Source: Streptomyces marianii
GTDB lineage: Bacteria; Actinomycetota; Actinomycetes; Streptomycetales; Streptomycetaceae
Reading direction: 5' to 3'
DNA length: 64,000 bases
Assembly (NCBI RefSeq): GCF_005795905.1
Contig: NZ_VAWE01000001.1
Coordinates: 3,320,501-3,384,500 of the forward strand
In this document: piece by piece, positions 38,245 through 47,228 of the stretch
How positions within the stretch are numbered: the first letter of the stretch is position 1
Layout: each line of letters begins with the position of its first letter
Made by a program: the position numbers and the translations under genes
The notes under the pieces: model-generated
Databases searched by the model: none
Seen by the model: the letters and a program-made list of their open reading frames with translations, nothing else
What the model was told of the DNA's origin: nothing

Positions 38245-39897
38245 CTACCGCGCCCGGACCACCCTGCGCTCGTCCCAGACCGGCTCCGGCGCCTCCCTGA
38301 CCACCCCGTCCGAGCCGAAGACGAGGAAGCGGTCGAAGGACCGGGCGAACCAGCGGTCGTGCGTCACCGCGAGCACCGTGCCCTCGTACGCCTCCAGGCC
38401 CTCCTGCAGTGCCTCCGCGGACTCCAGGTCCAGGTTGTCGGTCGGCTCGTCCAGCAGCAGCGAGGTCGCGCCGCGCAGCTCCAGCAGCAGGATCTGGAAG
38501 CGGGCCTGCTGCCCTCCCGAGAGCCGGTCGAACGTCTGGTCGCCCTGGCGTTCCAGCTCGTAGCGGCGCAGGGCGCTCATCGCGCCGCCGCGGTCCTTGG
38601 CGTGCTCGGTCCACAGGATGTCGACGAGCGTGCGGCCGAGCAGCTCCGGGTGGGCGTGGGTCTGGGCGAAGTGCCCGGGCACCACCCGGGCGCCCAGCTT
38701 CCACGTGCCCGTGTGGGCCACGTCCTCCCCCGCGAGCAGCCGCAGGAAGTGGGACTTGCCCGAGCCGTTCGAGCCGAGCACCGCGACCCGCTCGCCGTAG
38801 AAGACCTCCAGCGAGAAGGGTCTCATCAGCCCCGTCAGCTCCAGGTTCTCGCAGGTCACGGCCCGTACCCCGGTCCGGCCGCCGCGCAGCCGCATCCGGA
38901 TGTCCTGCTCGCGCGGCGGCTCCGGCGGCGGGCCGGCCTCCTCGAACTTCCTGAACCGCGTCTGCATCGCGCGGTACCGCGATGCCATGTCGGGACTGAT
39001 CGCCGCCTGCTGGCGCAGCTTGTGGACCAGGGCCTTCAGCCGGGCGTGCTCCTCCTCCCAGCGCCGCTTCAGCTCCTCGAAGCGCGCGAACCGCTCGCGC
39101 CGGGCCTCGTGGAAGGTGCCGAAACCGCCCCCGTGGACCCAGACGTCGCTGCCCGCGGGCCCCGGCTCCACGGCCACGATCTTCTGCGCGGCCGTGGCCA
39201 GCAGCTCCCGGTCGTGGGAGACGAAGAGCACGGTCTTGCGGGTCTCCCGCAGCCGGTCCTCCAGCCAGCGCTTGCCCGGTACGTCCAGATAGTTGTCCGG
39301 CTCGTCGAGCAGCAGCACCTCGTCCGGGCCGCGCAGCAGCGCCTCCAGCACCAGCCGCTTCTGCTCCCCGCCGGACAGGGTGCGCACCAGGCGCCACTGG
39401 GCCTTCTCGTAGGGGACGCCGAGCGCGGCCGTGGTGCACATGTCCCAGACGGTCTCGGCCTCGTACCCCTGCACCTCGGCCCAGTCGCTGAGCGCCTGCG
39501 CGTACCGCATCTGCGCGGCCTCGTCGTCGACGGTCATGATCAGATGCTCGGCCTCGTCGACCGCGCGGGCCGCGTCCCTGATCCTGGGCGGCGCGACCGA
39601 GACCAGCAGGTCCCGGACCGTGCGCTCGTCGCTCCCCCGTCGCCCTCCGGGCACCGGGGGCGCCGCCGCGGAACCCACGAACTGCGGCATCACTCCGAGG
39701 CCGCCGCTCGCCGACACCGTGCCGCCGTGCGGCTTCAGCTCACCGGACAGCAGGCGCAGGAGGGTCGTCTTGCCCGCGCCGTTCGCCCCGACCAGGGCGA
39801 CGACCGACCCCTCGCCCACCCGGAACGACACGTCGCCGAGCAGCACCCTCCCGTCCGGGAGGAAGTACTCCAGATGCGCGGCCTCAAGATGTCCCAT
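38245..39897 (-). CDS. ABC-F family ATP-binding protein
   Basis: 550 aa, two ABC domains and no membrane segment. ABC1: GANGAGKTT and LSGGEQKRLVLEALL; ABC2: GSNGSGKSHFLR and LSGGQQARFQILLL. A charged helical linker around residues 240-300 (FEELKRRWEEEHARLKAL) separates them. ABC-F proteins act on the ribosome (translation factor or antibiotic resistance). No biosynthetic cluster is nearby, so a translation role is the default. Minus-strand GACAAT (39905-39910) lies 7 nt before the ATG, suggesting a leaderless message. Confidence 0.88.
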   Translation of the reverse strand: MGHLEAAHLEYFLPDGRVLLGDVSFRVGEGSVVALVGANGAGKTTLLRLLSGELKPHGGTVSASGGLGVMPQFVGSAAAPPVPGGRRGSDERTVRDLLVSVAPPRIRDAARAVDEAEHLIMTVDDEAAQMRYAQALSDWAEVQGYEAETVWDMCTTAALGVPYEKAQWRLVRTLSGGEQKRLVLEALLRGPDEVLLLDEPDNYLDVPGKRWLEDRLRETRKTVLFVSHDRELLATAAQKIVAVEPGPAGSDVWVHGGGFGTFHEARRERFARFEELKRRWEEEHARLKALVHKLRQQAAISPDMASRYRAMQTRFRKFEEAGPPPEPPREQDIRMRLRGGRTGVRAVTCENLELTGLMRPFSLEVFYGERVAVLGSNGSGKSHFLRLLAGEDVAHTGTWKLGARVVPGHFAQTHAHPELLGRTLVDILWTEHAKDRGGAMSALRRYELERQGDQTFDRLSGGQQARFQILLLELRGATSLLLDEPTDNLDLESAEALQEGLEAYEGTVLAVTHDRWFARSFDRFLVFGSDGVVREAPEPVWDERRVVRAR

Positions 39898-39953
39898 GGC
39901 GGGCATTGTCACCGCAGGACATGCTCACGCCCAACCGGTTTAGGATGCGCGGC

Positions 39954-40826
39954 ATGAGCTTTGGGGGATCGCAGTGGCCGCAGGAGCCGCGGCAGCCGTA
40001 CGAGTCCTACGGAGAGCCTCCGTCGTCGACGCCCGACTGGGCGGCGCTGGCCGACGCCTCCGCCGCGCGGGCCCGCCGCAGGAGATGGCTGCTCATCGGG
40101 GCGGGCGGTGTCGCGACGGCAGCCGTCGCCGCGATCGTGGCCACGGCGGTCGTCTTCACCAACGACGCGTCGTCCTCCGGCAAGACCGCCGGTGACCTGC
40201 CCACGGCTCCCCAGCTGCCGAACGAGACCACACAGCCGGAGCCGTCGTTCTCGACGGTCGCTCCCCCGCCGCCGCCGAACCCCAAGGACTTCATCTCCAG
40301 CGCGAAGAAGGACACCGCGCCGCTGAGCGCCGACACCCTCTTCCCGGGGAAGAAGCTCACGATGGGCGACCGGGTCTACGCCAAGGGCCCCACGGCCCGC
40401 ACCACGAACTGCGCCTCCGCGACCCAGGCCTCGCTGGGCACGGCGCTCCGCTCGCACGGCTGCGACCAGGTCATCCGCGCCACGTACACCAAGGACGGCG
40501 TGGCCGTCACCATCGGCGTCGCCGTCTTCCCGACCGAGGCGCAGGCGCAGGCGGCCGTGAAGCAGTCCGCCCGCAGCATCGCCCCGCTCTCCGGCTCGGG
40601 CGTCGCCGCCTTCTGCAAGGGCGGGCCGGTGTGCCGCTTCGTGGGCAACTCCTACGGCCGGTACGCCTACTTCACCGCCACCGGCTACGTCAGCGGAAAG
40701 TCCGTCGCCAAGGGCGACAGCAAGGCGTTCCAGCCGGGCGACGACCTCGCGGAGTTCACGTTCCGCCAGATCGTGCGCCGCGGCGAGATGCAGGCGTCCG
40801 CGGCGGCCACGGCCCCGGCGGGCTGA
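39954..40826 (+). CDS. Membrane-anchored extracytoplasmic protein of unknown function
   Basis: 290 aa. Residues 1-45 are polar and Pro/Tyr/Gln-rich, then RARRRR and one transmembrane helix (WLLIGAGGVATAAVAAIVATAVVF, broken here into IGAGGVATAAVAAIVATAVV), a Thr/Pro-rich linker, and an outside domain with three or four Cys (TNCASATQ, HGCDQV, FCKGGPVCRF). ATG 39954 is 7 nt after TAGGAT, so probably leaderless. Divergent from the ABC-F gene. Confidence 0.75.
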   Translation: MSFGGSQWPQEPRQPYESYGEPPSSTPDWAALADASAARARRRRWLLIGAGGVATAAVAAIVATAVVFTNDASSSGKTAGDLPTAPQLPNETTQPEPSFSTVAPPPPPNPKDFISSAKKDTAPLSADTLFPGKKLTMGDRVYAKGPTARTTNCASATQASLGTALRSHGCDQVIRATYTKDGVAVTIGVAVFPTEAQAQAAVKQSARSIAPLSGSGVAAFCKGGPVCRFVGNSYGRYAYFTATGYVSGKSVAKGDSKAFQPGDDLAEFTFRQIVRRGEMQASAAATAPAG

Positions 40827-40890
40827 CGGCCGGGGCCGTTCCGGCACGGTCCCGGGCGCGGCCGACCACGCGGACGGGCGCCGGAACCGA

Positions 40891-40907
40891 CGGCGGTCCG
40901 GCCGCCG
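40891..40907. terminator. Small hairpin in a convergent gap
   Basis: CGGCGG-TCCGG-CCGCCG between the membrane protein gene and ugd; 6-bp stem, modest support. Confidence 0.4.
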
Positions 40908-41023
40908 CCCGGTGACCGCGTCGGCCCGGGTTCGCCCGGCGAGCCGTGCCTGACGCGAGAGCGGCCGTCACCGGCCTGCCGACGGTGTGCGCCCGACGCG
41001 CCCCGATCGCGGGGCGGCGGTCG

Positions 41024-42373
41024 TCATTCGGCACGCACGGCGGTCCCGGCCGAGCTGCGCGCAGGGCGGCCCAGCGCATGGAAGTCCCAGCCGGCGGCCA
41101 TCCAGCGGTCCGCGTCCAGCGCCCCTCGGCCGTCGACGATCCGGCGCGCGCGGACGCGGGAGGCGAGGGCCGCCGGGTCGAGGTCCCGGAACTCGCGCCA
41201 CTCGGTGAGGTGGAGCACCACATCGGCGTCCACCACCGCTTCCTCCGCCGACAGGGCGTAACCGAGCAGCGGGTGCGTCTTGCGCGCGTTGTCCATCGCC
41301 TGCGGGTCGTACACCGTGACATCGGCACCGTCCAGGTGGAGCCTGACGGCGATGTCCAGGGCGGGAGAGTCCCGGATGTCGTCGGAGTCCGGCTTGAAGG
41401 CCGCACCCAGTACGGCCACCCGGGCCCCCGCCGGATCCCCCGCGCACAACCGGCGCGTCAGGTCGACGACCCGGTCCCGGCGGCGCAGGTTCACCGCGTC
41501 GACCTCCTTGAGAAAGGCGAGGGAACGTCCGGTACCGAGCTCCTCGGCGCGGGCCGCGAAAGCCCGGATGTCCTTGGGCAGGCAGCCGCCGCCGAAGCCC
41601 ACGCCGGCCCGCAGGAAACGGGCCCCGATGCGCTCGTCGTGGCCGATCGCGGTGGCCAGTACGGACACGTCGGCACCGGTGGCCTCGCAGACCTCCGCCA
41701 TCGCGTTGATGAACGAGATCTTGGTCGCGAGGAAGGCGTTGGCGGCCGTCTTGACCAGCTCGGCCGTGGGGAAGTCGGCGGTGATCAGCGGGATCCCGGT
41801 GGCCAGGACGGGCGCGTAGACCTCCCGCAGCAGGGCCTCCGCCCGGTCCGAGCGGACTCCGAGGACCAGCCGGTCCGGCCGGAGGGTGTCCCGCACCGCG
41901 AAGCCCTCCCGCAGGAACTCCGGGTTCCAGGCGAGTTCGGCACCGGCTCCGGCGGGAGCCAGCGCCGCCAGCCGGGCGGCGAGCCGGTCCGCGGTGCCGA
42001 CGGGCACCGTGGACTTCCCGACGACCAGGGCGGGGCCGGTCAGATGCGGCGCCAGGGCGTCGATCACCGCGTCCACATAGGTCAGGTCGGCGGCGTCGGA
42101 GCCCCTGGACTGCGGCGTGCCGACACAGCTGAAATGGACCCGGGCGAAGGCCGCGGCCTCCTCGTACGACGTGGTGAAGCGCAGGCGGCCGGTGGCGATG
42201 TGCCGGTCGAGCAGCTCCTGGAGGCCGGGCTCGTAGAACGGGAGCCGCCCGGACCGCAGTGAGGCGATCTTGTCCGGGTCGATGTCGACACCGAGTACGT
42301 CGTGGCCGAGTTCGGCCATGCAGGCGGCGTGGGTGGCACCAAGGTAGCCGGTGCCGATGACGGTGAGGCGCAA
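41024..42373 (-). CDS. ugd: UDP-glucose 6-dehydrogenase
   Basis: 449 aa. Oxidises UDP-glucose to UDP-glucuronate with 2 NAD+. Rossmann GTGYLGATHAACMAELG, substrate helix VKTAANAFLATKISFINAMAEVC (broken: VKTAANAFLA, FINAMAEVC), and catalytic loop FGGGCLPKD with its Cys intact, unlike the homologue at 3326. It starts with TTG 42373, 8 nt after AAGGAG. Last gene of the exopolysaccharide operon, 49 bp after the GT-C gene. With galU it can supply UDP-glucuronate. Confidence 0.93.
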   Translation of the reverse strand: MRLTVIGTGYLGATHAACMAELGHDVLGVDIDPDKIASLRSGRLPFYEPGLQELLDRHIATGRLRFTTSYEEAAAFARVHFSCVGTPQSRGSDAADLTYVDAVIDALAPHLTGPALVVGKSTVPVGTADRLAARLAALAPAGAGAELAWNPEFLREGFAVRDTLRPDRLVLGVRSDRAEALLREVYAPVLATGIPLITADFPTAELVKTAANAFLATKISFINAMAEVCEATGADVSVLATAIGHDERIGARFLRAGVGFGGGCLPKDIRAFAARAEELGTGRSLAFLKEVDAVNLRRRDRVVDLTRRLCAGDPAGARVAVLGAAFKPDSDDIRDSPALDIAVRLHLDGADVTVYDPQAMDNARKTHPLLGYALSAEEAVVDADVVLHLTEWREFRDLDPAALASRVRARRIVDGRGALDADRWMAAGWDFHALGRPARSSAGTAVRAE

Positions 42374-42422
42374 CTGGCACTCTCCTTGATGTGATGCGGG
42401 TCGAGGGAACCCGGGGGACGGA

Positions 42423-44354
42423 TCAGTACCTGACCCAGATGCGGTAGGTGCCCTTGCCTTCGCCCAGCTCGAACGGGACGGTGCCGAGGAGCCGGTACCC
42501 GCCGCTCCGCTTCACCGCGTCCTCGACCACCTTCTCCATCCGCGGGGAGGCGACTCCGTCGAGGACGACGAGGTCGAACCAGCCGTCGGCGATGGCCTTG
42601 CGGTAGCCCGCCTCGCCGCGGTGCATCGTGCCCTGGGCGTCCTCGTAGCCGATTCCGTAGAGCGAGGTCCAGCGCGACTGGTCGGTGCGGTCCCGGAGGT
42701 AGTAGACGGGGACGTTCGGCGTGGAGGCGAGGTACCGGCCCTTGTCGCCGACGTGCTCGCGCAGCACCTGGTTCAGCTTGGTGGCGGAAGCCCACGAGGA
42801 GAAGCGTTCCTCCGACTGCGCCAGCCCCATGCAGAGCATCGAGACCCAGAGGATGATGCCCAGCTGCGGATAGCGGAAGTGCGCCCCGATCAGCCGGGTG
42901 ACGCCGATGCCCGCCATCGGGGCGGCGAAAAGCAGGCCGAACCCGATGTGCTTGTAGAGCGCCACGGACGTGGCGAGATGGACCTGGTACGCGGGCGCGA
43001 GCAGGGCGGTACCGCACAGGACCAGGCCGAGCAGCCCACGCCAGCGCCAGCCGGGGCCGCTCAGCCGGAGGGCGAGCGGAGACTCGTTCATCCGGCCGCG
43101 GCGGGCGTACGAGACGGCGCCACCGCAGGCGGTGGCGAACATCAGCCCGCCCCACAGGCCCGACTTCGCCAGCAGGGACAGGGCGGAGTCGGCGCCGTGC
43201 TCCCGTTCGGTGGTCGTGGCGCGCACGCCGTCCAGCACGTCCGTGAGGAACAGGCCTGCCGCGGCCAGCCCCGCCAGACCGACGGTCAGGAGCACGGCCC
43301 GGCCGAAGGCCCCGCGGCCCCGGTGGGGCCACGACGTCAGGAGCGCGAGTACGACGAGCGTGGGGAGGTAGAGCGCGGTGGCGTACTTGACGCCCACGGC
43401 GAGCACCGCGACCGGGGCGGCGAGCAGCACCGCGGCCGCCGGAGCCCGGTCCGTCCGGACCACGAGCCAGGTGGCGGCGGCGAGCAGGAAGATCGCGGCG
43501 GCGTCGTAGGTGGCGAAGAACCCGAGGACGACGGTGGACTGCGTCACGGCGAAGAGCGCGGCCGCGGCCAGTGCCGCGCGCTCGTTGAACAGCCGCCGGG
43601 TGAAGGAGTACAGCAGCGTGGTCGCGCCGAGCATGAACAGCAGGCTCAGCACCCGGGCGCCGGTGAGCCCGAACCGCCCGTCGACCGCCGCCGCCAGCAC
43701 CGGGTACAGCTGGGGCGATCCGGAGAAGTAGGACACGTAGTCGCTCGGCAGCGGGGCGCCGTTGAACAGGTGGTCCAGTTGGGCGTGACCGGCCGACAGA
43801 TACAGCGCCTCGTCCTGGAAGGCGGTGTTGGCGAGCCGCAGCGACAGCACCGCCTGGATCGCGAGCACACACAGCAGCAGGGCTCGGCTGACCCAGGAAC
43901 GCCGTCGGCTGCCCCCCATGTCCCAGCCCGCTTCGGGGGTCTCGGGAATCTCGTAGCCCTGCCCGGATTCCGTCTTCGGTTCGGACGCGGCGCGGGGTTC
44001 GGGCACGACGACGACCGCGGGATCGAGGGTGCGGAGCCCCTGGGTGACCTCGTCCTGCGGGATCTCCGTCGGCACCTGCACGGCGTACGATGGCACGGCG
44101 TAGCCCTCGTGCTGCTGGGGATGCACGATGTACGCCTGAGCCGTGTACACCTCGTCGGGGTACCCCTGCTGCCCGTAGTGCTCGGCGGGCCAGGTGCCGG
44201 CCGGCTGCGCGGGGGCGGCTCCCGGCGGTACCCCGGTGTCCGTCTGGAACCAGGCGAACTCGGAGTCGTCCCCGCGGTAGGCGTCGTAGGGCTCGTACCG
44301 TTCGGGGTGGTGGACATGACCGGTGTTCCGGCCCTGGGTGGGAGAGGTCATCAC
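42423..44354 (-). CDS. GT-C type membrane glycosyltransferase
   Basis: 643 aa. Residues 1-153 form a cytoplasmic tail rich in Tyr, Gln, Pro and Glu. The membrane part begins WVSRALLLCVLAIQAVL and has about 10 or more helices. The first external loop carries FQDEALYLSAG (Asp181-Glu182), the catalytic-type acidic motif of ArnT/PMT-like lipid-linked glycosyltransferases. A C-terminal soluble domain ends FELGEGKGTYRIWVRY. ATG 44354 overlaps the GH26 stop (ATGA). Likely adds or transfers sugars outside the membrane. Confidence 0.83.
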   Translation of the reverse strand: MMTSPTQGRNTGHVHHPERYEPYDAYRGDDSEFAWFQTDTGVPPGAAPAQPAGTWPAEHYGQQGYPDEVYTAQAYIVHPQQHEGYAVPSYAVQVPTEIPQDEVTQGLRTLDPAVVVVPEPRAASEPKTESGQGYEIPETPEAGWDMGGSRRRSWVSRALLLCVLAIQAVLSLRLANTAFQDEALYLSAGHAQLDHLFNGAPLPSDYVSYFSGSPQLYPVLAAAVDGRFGLTGARVLSLLFMLGATTLLYSFTRRLFNERAALAAAALFAVTQSTVVLGFFATYDAAAIFLLAAATWLVVRTDRAPAAAVLLAAPVAVLAVGVKYATALYLPTLVVLALLTSWPHRGRGAFGRAVLLTVGLAGLAAAGLFLTDVLDGVRATTTEREHGADSALSLLAKSGLWGGLMFATACGGAVSYARRGRMNESPLALRLSGPGWRWRGLLGLVLCGTALLAPAYQVHLATSVALYKHIGFGLLFAAPMAGIGVTRLIGAHFRYPQLGIILWVSMLCMGLAQSEERFSSWASATKLNQVLREHVGDKGRYLASTPNVPVYYLRDRTDQSRWTSLYGIGYEDAQGTMHRGEAGYRKAIADGWFDLVVLDGVASPRMEKVVEDAVKRSGGYRLLGTVPFELGEGKGTYRIWVRY

Positions 44355-45355
44355 GGCTTCCGTACGTCGAACCCGAACAGGTCATCCGCGGCCAGCCGGT
44401 TGAACTCGGCCAGCGCCAGCGGACTGGCGGACAGGCGCCAGTCGGCCCGCTTGCGGTAGTCGAACCAGACGAAGCCGACGATGTCGTCGTTGCCCTCGAC
44501 GCCGGCGAAGAGGTTCCGGACGTCGGCGCGACGGCGCTCCCCCGGGGCCGCCGCCGTCTCGACGATGATCAGCGGCTTCTTCGTCAGCGTCCCGATCTTC
44601 TCGATCGTCGGGCCGAAGACGCTCCCGAAGGCGTTGTCCTCATCCTGGGTGAAGTAGCCCACCATGCCCACCCAGTCGACATAGGCGTCTCCCGGGTAGT
44701 AGTCGGCGAGGTCCACGCTCCTGACCGGGTTGACGATGTTGGGCGTCCAGGTCCAGATCACGTTGGACGCACCGGCCTCGGTGAAGACGTCGTGCACGTG
44801 CCGCCACGCCTCGACGTAGTCGGCGGCGTCGACGTGCTTGGTGCCCCACTTCTCCCAGTGGCCGTTCATCTCGTCGGCAAAGCTGATCGCCACCGGCAGG
44901 TTCAGCTCCCGCACCGCGGCGGCGTACTTCTCGAGGTACGAGTCCGACTTGCCCGCGGCGATGTCGGCGAGCGGGACGTCGAAGGGCTCCCAGGACGTGA
45001 TCGTCAGGGCGCCGGACTTCCAGGCGTTACGGACACCGCTGGCGTTGAACCCGTCGCCGAAGGCCACGTAGTACTCGATCAGGTTGGGCTGCTTGCCCGT
45101 CTGGGCCGTGAACTTCTCCACGGACGCCATGGAGGTCGGGGCCCCCTCCAGCGCCGCGCCGAAGTACTTCTTCTCCGGCTTGATCAGCGGCCGGACGTCG
45201 AACGGGAGGTCGGCGGCGGAGTCCGCGGGGGCGGTGGTGGAGGAGCCGGCCGACGGCGTGCCGTCGTCGTCGGTGAGGGAACAGCCGACGGTGCCGAGCA
45301 GCAGCATCGCCGTCAGGGCGGCGCACAGCGACGTGGAACGGAAACGGGAGATCAT
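44351..45355 (-). CDS. GH26-like glycoside hydrolase lipoprotein
   Basis: 334 aa. Signal peptide with Cys25 (LLLGTVGC), so probably a lipoprotein. The (beta/alpha)8 domain has SFADEMNGHWEKWG (acid/base Glu162) and IIVETAAAPG (nucleophile Glu266), with WTWTPN between, the GH26 endo-beta-mannanase pattern. It could trim or release the polymer made by the adjacent synthase, as BcsZ-type hydrolases do in cellulose operons. Overlaps both neighbours by 4 bp. Confidence 0.83.
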   Translation of the reverse strand: MISRFRSTSLCAALTAMLLLGTVGCSLTDDDGTPSAGSSTTAPADSAADLPFDVRPLIKPEKKYFGAALEGAPTSMASVEKFTAQTGKQPNLIEYYVAFGDGFNASGVRNAWKSGALTITSWEPFDVPLADIAAGKSDSYLEKYAAAVRELNLPVAISFADEMNGHWEKWGTKHVDAADYVEAWRHVHDVFTEAGASNVIWTWTPNIVNPVRSVDLADYYPGDAYVDWVGMVGYFTQDEDNAFGSVFGPTIEKIGTLTKKPLIIVETAAAPGERRRADVRNLFAGVEGNDDIVGFVWFDYRKRADWRLSASPLALAEFNRLAADDLFGFDVRKP

Positions 45356-46956
45356 GCCGCGCTCTCCTGACGGGGCTGGATGAGCACGCGGCCGACGACC
45401 AGCGCGTAGAAGAGGCCGGACGAGAGGATGAGAGCGAAGTCCGGCGCGTCCATGGAGAACATCCGCCACACGGCCGCGGCGACCCAGATCACCGCCGTCC
45501 CCCCGCCCCAGACCCACATGCCGATCCAGAAGCGGCGGGTCTTGTTCTTCTTGGCCCCGGAGGAGCCGGTCGGCTGCCAGCCCATCCGGTTCTTGCGCAG
45601 GATGTCCCAGATGGCGAAGACGTGCGCCCAGCCGTACATCATGCGGGCGGCCCAGGCCTCCAGCCGGTAGGGCGCACGATGCCACATCGGGAAGATCACC
45701 GTCGTGTAGACGATGCTCGGCAGCACCAGCCACAGGTGCTCGACCTTCAGCTTCTCCGGCATGGCCAGCAGCAGCACGATCGGGATGATCGGCGCGGCAA
45801 ACGTGAAGAGCGCGGTGTGGATGTAGTAGAAGAAGCCGGACATGTAGCAGAGCCGGGTCGACAACCTGAGCTTCGACCGCCAGAACTTGCTGCTGCCCAG
45901 GAGGCTCATCGAGCCGGAACACCAGCGGTACTGCTGGTTGAAGAACGCGCCGGCGCTGTCCGGGCAGACGCCCGTGGACACCGCCACCGGCACATAGCGC
46001 AGGTCCCAGCCCAGCTCGCGCAGGTCGTACCCGGTGTGGACGTCCTCGGAGTGCTCGATCAGCGTGGTACCGCCGTTGGTCTCCAGAGCGGCCCTGCGGT
46101 AGACGGCGCAGCTGCCGACGCAGATGGAGCCGTCGCTGCCCTGCCGCGACACCTGCACGGAGCGGTAGAAGAGCTCCTGCACCGCACCCGCGCCCCGTTC
46201 GATCCAGTTCTGGGAGTCCAGGACCCGGAAGTACTGCGGGGACTGGACGATCCCGACCCGCTCGTCCGCCTCCATATAGGGGAGGAGCTCCTCCAGCAGG
46301 TCGGCACGCGGCGTGAAGTCCGCATCCAGGATGAGGATGTACTTGCCGTCCGACTGGCCGAAACCGAAGTGCAGGTTGCCGGCCTTCTTGTACCAGCCGC
46401 GGTTGGGACGGGTGCCGTACCGGAAGCCGAAGTCTGCCGCCATGGCCTTGAGTTCCGGGCTGGCACCGTCGTCCAGGACGAAGGGGACGCAGACGCCCGG
46501 GTAGCGGTCGGCGAGAGCCCGAACGTGGGTCCAGGTGTTGTGCAGAACCTCGATCGGCTCGCCGCAGACGGGCAGGAAGACGTCGACGGTCGGGTACACC
46601 TCGGGCCGCCACCGCCGGACCAGTTGCCGGTGGTGCTTGATGTCGAAGTCCCGGGTGAACGCGTTCACCCGGAGCGACACCAGGTAGTAGAGAACCGTGA
46701 AGAGCAGCAGCGGCGTGTAGATCCACAACAGCGGAGTCGACTGCGCCAACTTGAACTGACTGACCGTGAGGCAGCAGAAGCTCACCAGCGAACTGAGGGT
46801 GAGTACCCAGAGATGCCGCTTGGCGTATGCGTACTTCTCGGTCTCCGTGGGCGGCAGCGGCAGCAGTCCGAGGCTGCTCTCCCCCTGCCCCGCCCTCCTC
46901 CGGCCACGCTGTCGCCCCCGCCGTCCGGACACCCGGACCGGGTTCACTGCACTCAT
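45352..46956 (-). CDS. Cellulose-synthase-like family 2 glycosyltransferase
   Basis: 534 aa processive synthase. Basic N-terminus (RGRQRGRRR), two helices at about 48-95, the GT-A domain with Asp162-Asp163 (LDDGAS), Asp211-x-Asp213 (LDADF), Glu304-Asp305 (HSEDVHTGYD) and Q-Q-x-R-W at 341-345, then four or five helices. Such enzymes polymerise UDP-sugars while extruding the chain. No PilZ domain is visible. First gene of the operon; ATG 46956 with GGGGGAG upstream. Confidence 0.9.
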   Translation of the reverse strand: MSAVNPVRVSGRRGRQRGRRRAGQGESSLGLLPLPPTETEKYAYAKRHLWVLTLSSLVSFCCLTVSQFKLAQSTPLLWIYTPLLLFTVLYYLVSLRVNAFTRDFDIKHHRQLVRRWRPEVYPTVDVFLPVCGEPIEVLHNTWTHVRALADRYPGVCVPFVLDDGASPELKAMAADFGFRYGTRPNRGWYKKAGNLHFGFGQSDGKYILILDADFTPRADLLEELLPYMEADERVGIVQSPQYFRVLDSQNWIERGAGAVQELFYRSVQVSRQGSDGSICVGSCAVYRRAALETNGGTTLIEHSEDVHTGYDLRELGWDLRYVPVAVSTGVCPDSAGAFFNQQYRWCSGSMSLLGSSKFWRSKLRLSTRLCYMSGFFYYIHTALFTFAAPIIPIVLLLAMPEKLKVEHLWLVLPSIVYTTVIFPMWHRAPYRLEAWAARMMYGWAHVFAIWDILRKNRMGWQPTGSSGAKKNKTRRFWIGMWVWGGGTAVIWVAAAVWRMFSMDAPDFALILSSGLFYALVVGRVLIQPRQESAA

Positions 46957-47228
46957 CTGAAGACTCCCCCGGGCCCCTACCCGTCATCCCCCATGGAACC
47001 CGGCACCTCCATCGTTTGAACACGACGGTGAACAAAATGCCGAGCTTCGGAAGGGTACACGATTCTTTAGGACACAGGTGAAAGTTACGTTTCAGTACAC
47101 CCGATGCCTATAAGCGGACTAATACCGACATCTGGCGGGTGAGTCACCTCCTCGACCTTCTACGATGTGTCTTCCATGTGAAGAAGACGAGGAGGGGGAC
47201 GGTCGCGCGAGCGGCCGTGCACAGACAT
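46957..47228. promoter_or_regulatory. Divergent control region, exopolysaccharide operon / galU
   Basis: 272 bp with an AT-rich core. Inverted repeat TGAAA-N6-TTTCA at 47079-47094 lies centrally. On the plus strand TATAAG (47112-47117) with a weak TTACGT 18 nt upstream could be the galU promoter. No minus-strand promoter stands out. Confidence 0.45.

Noticed and set aside
36900..38250. L13-type autoregulatory leader RNA
   Set aside because: No recognisable conserved structure upstream of rplM; only the small palindrome is present.
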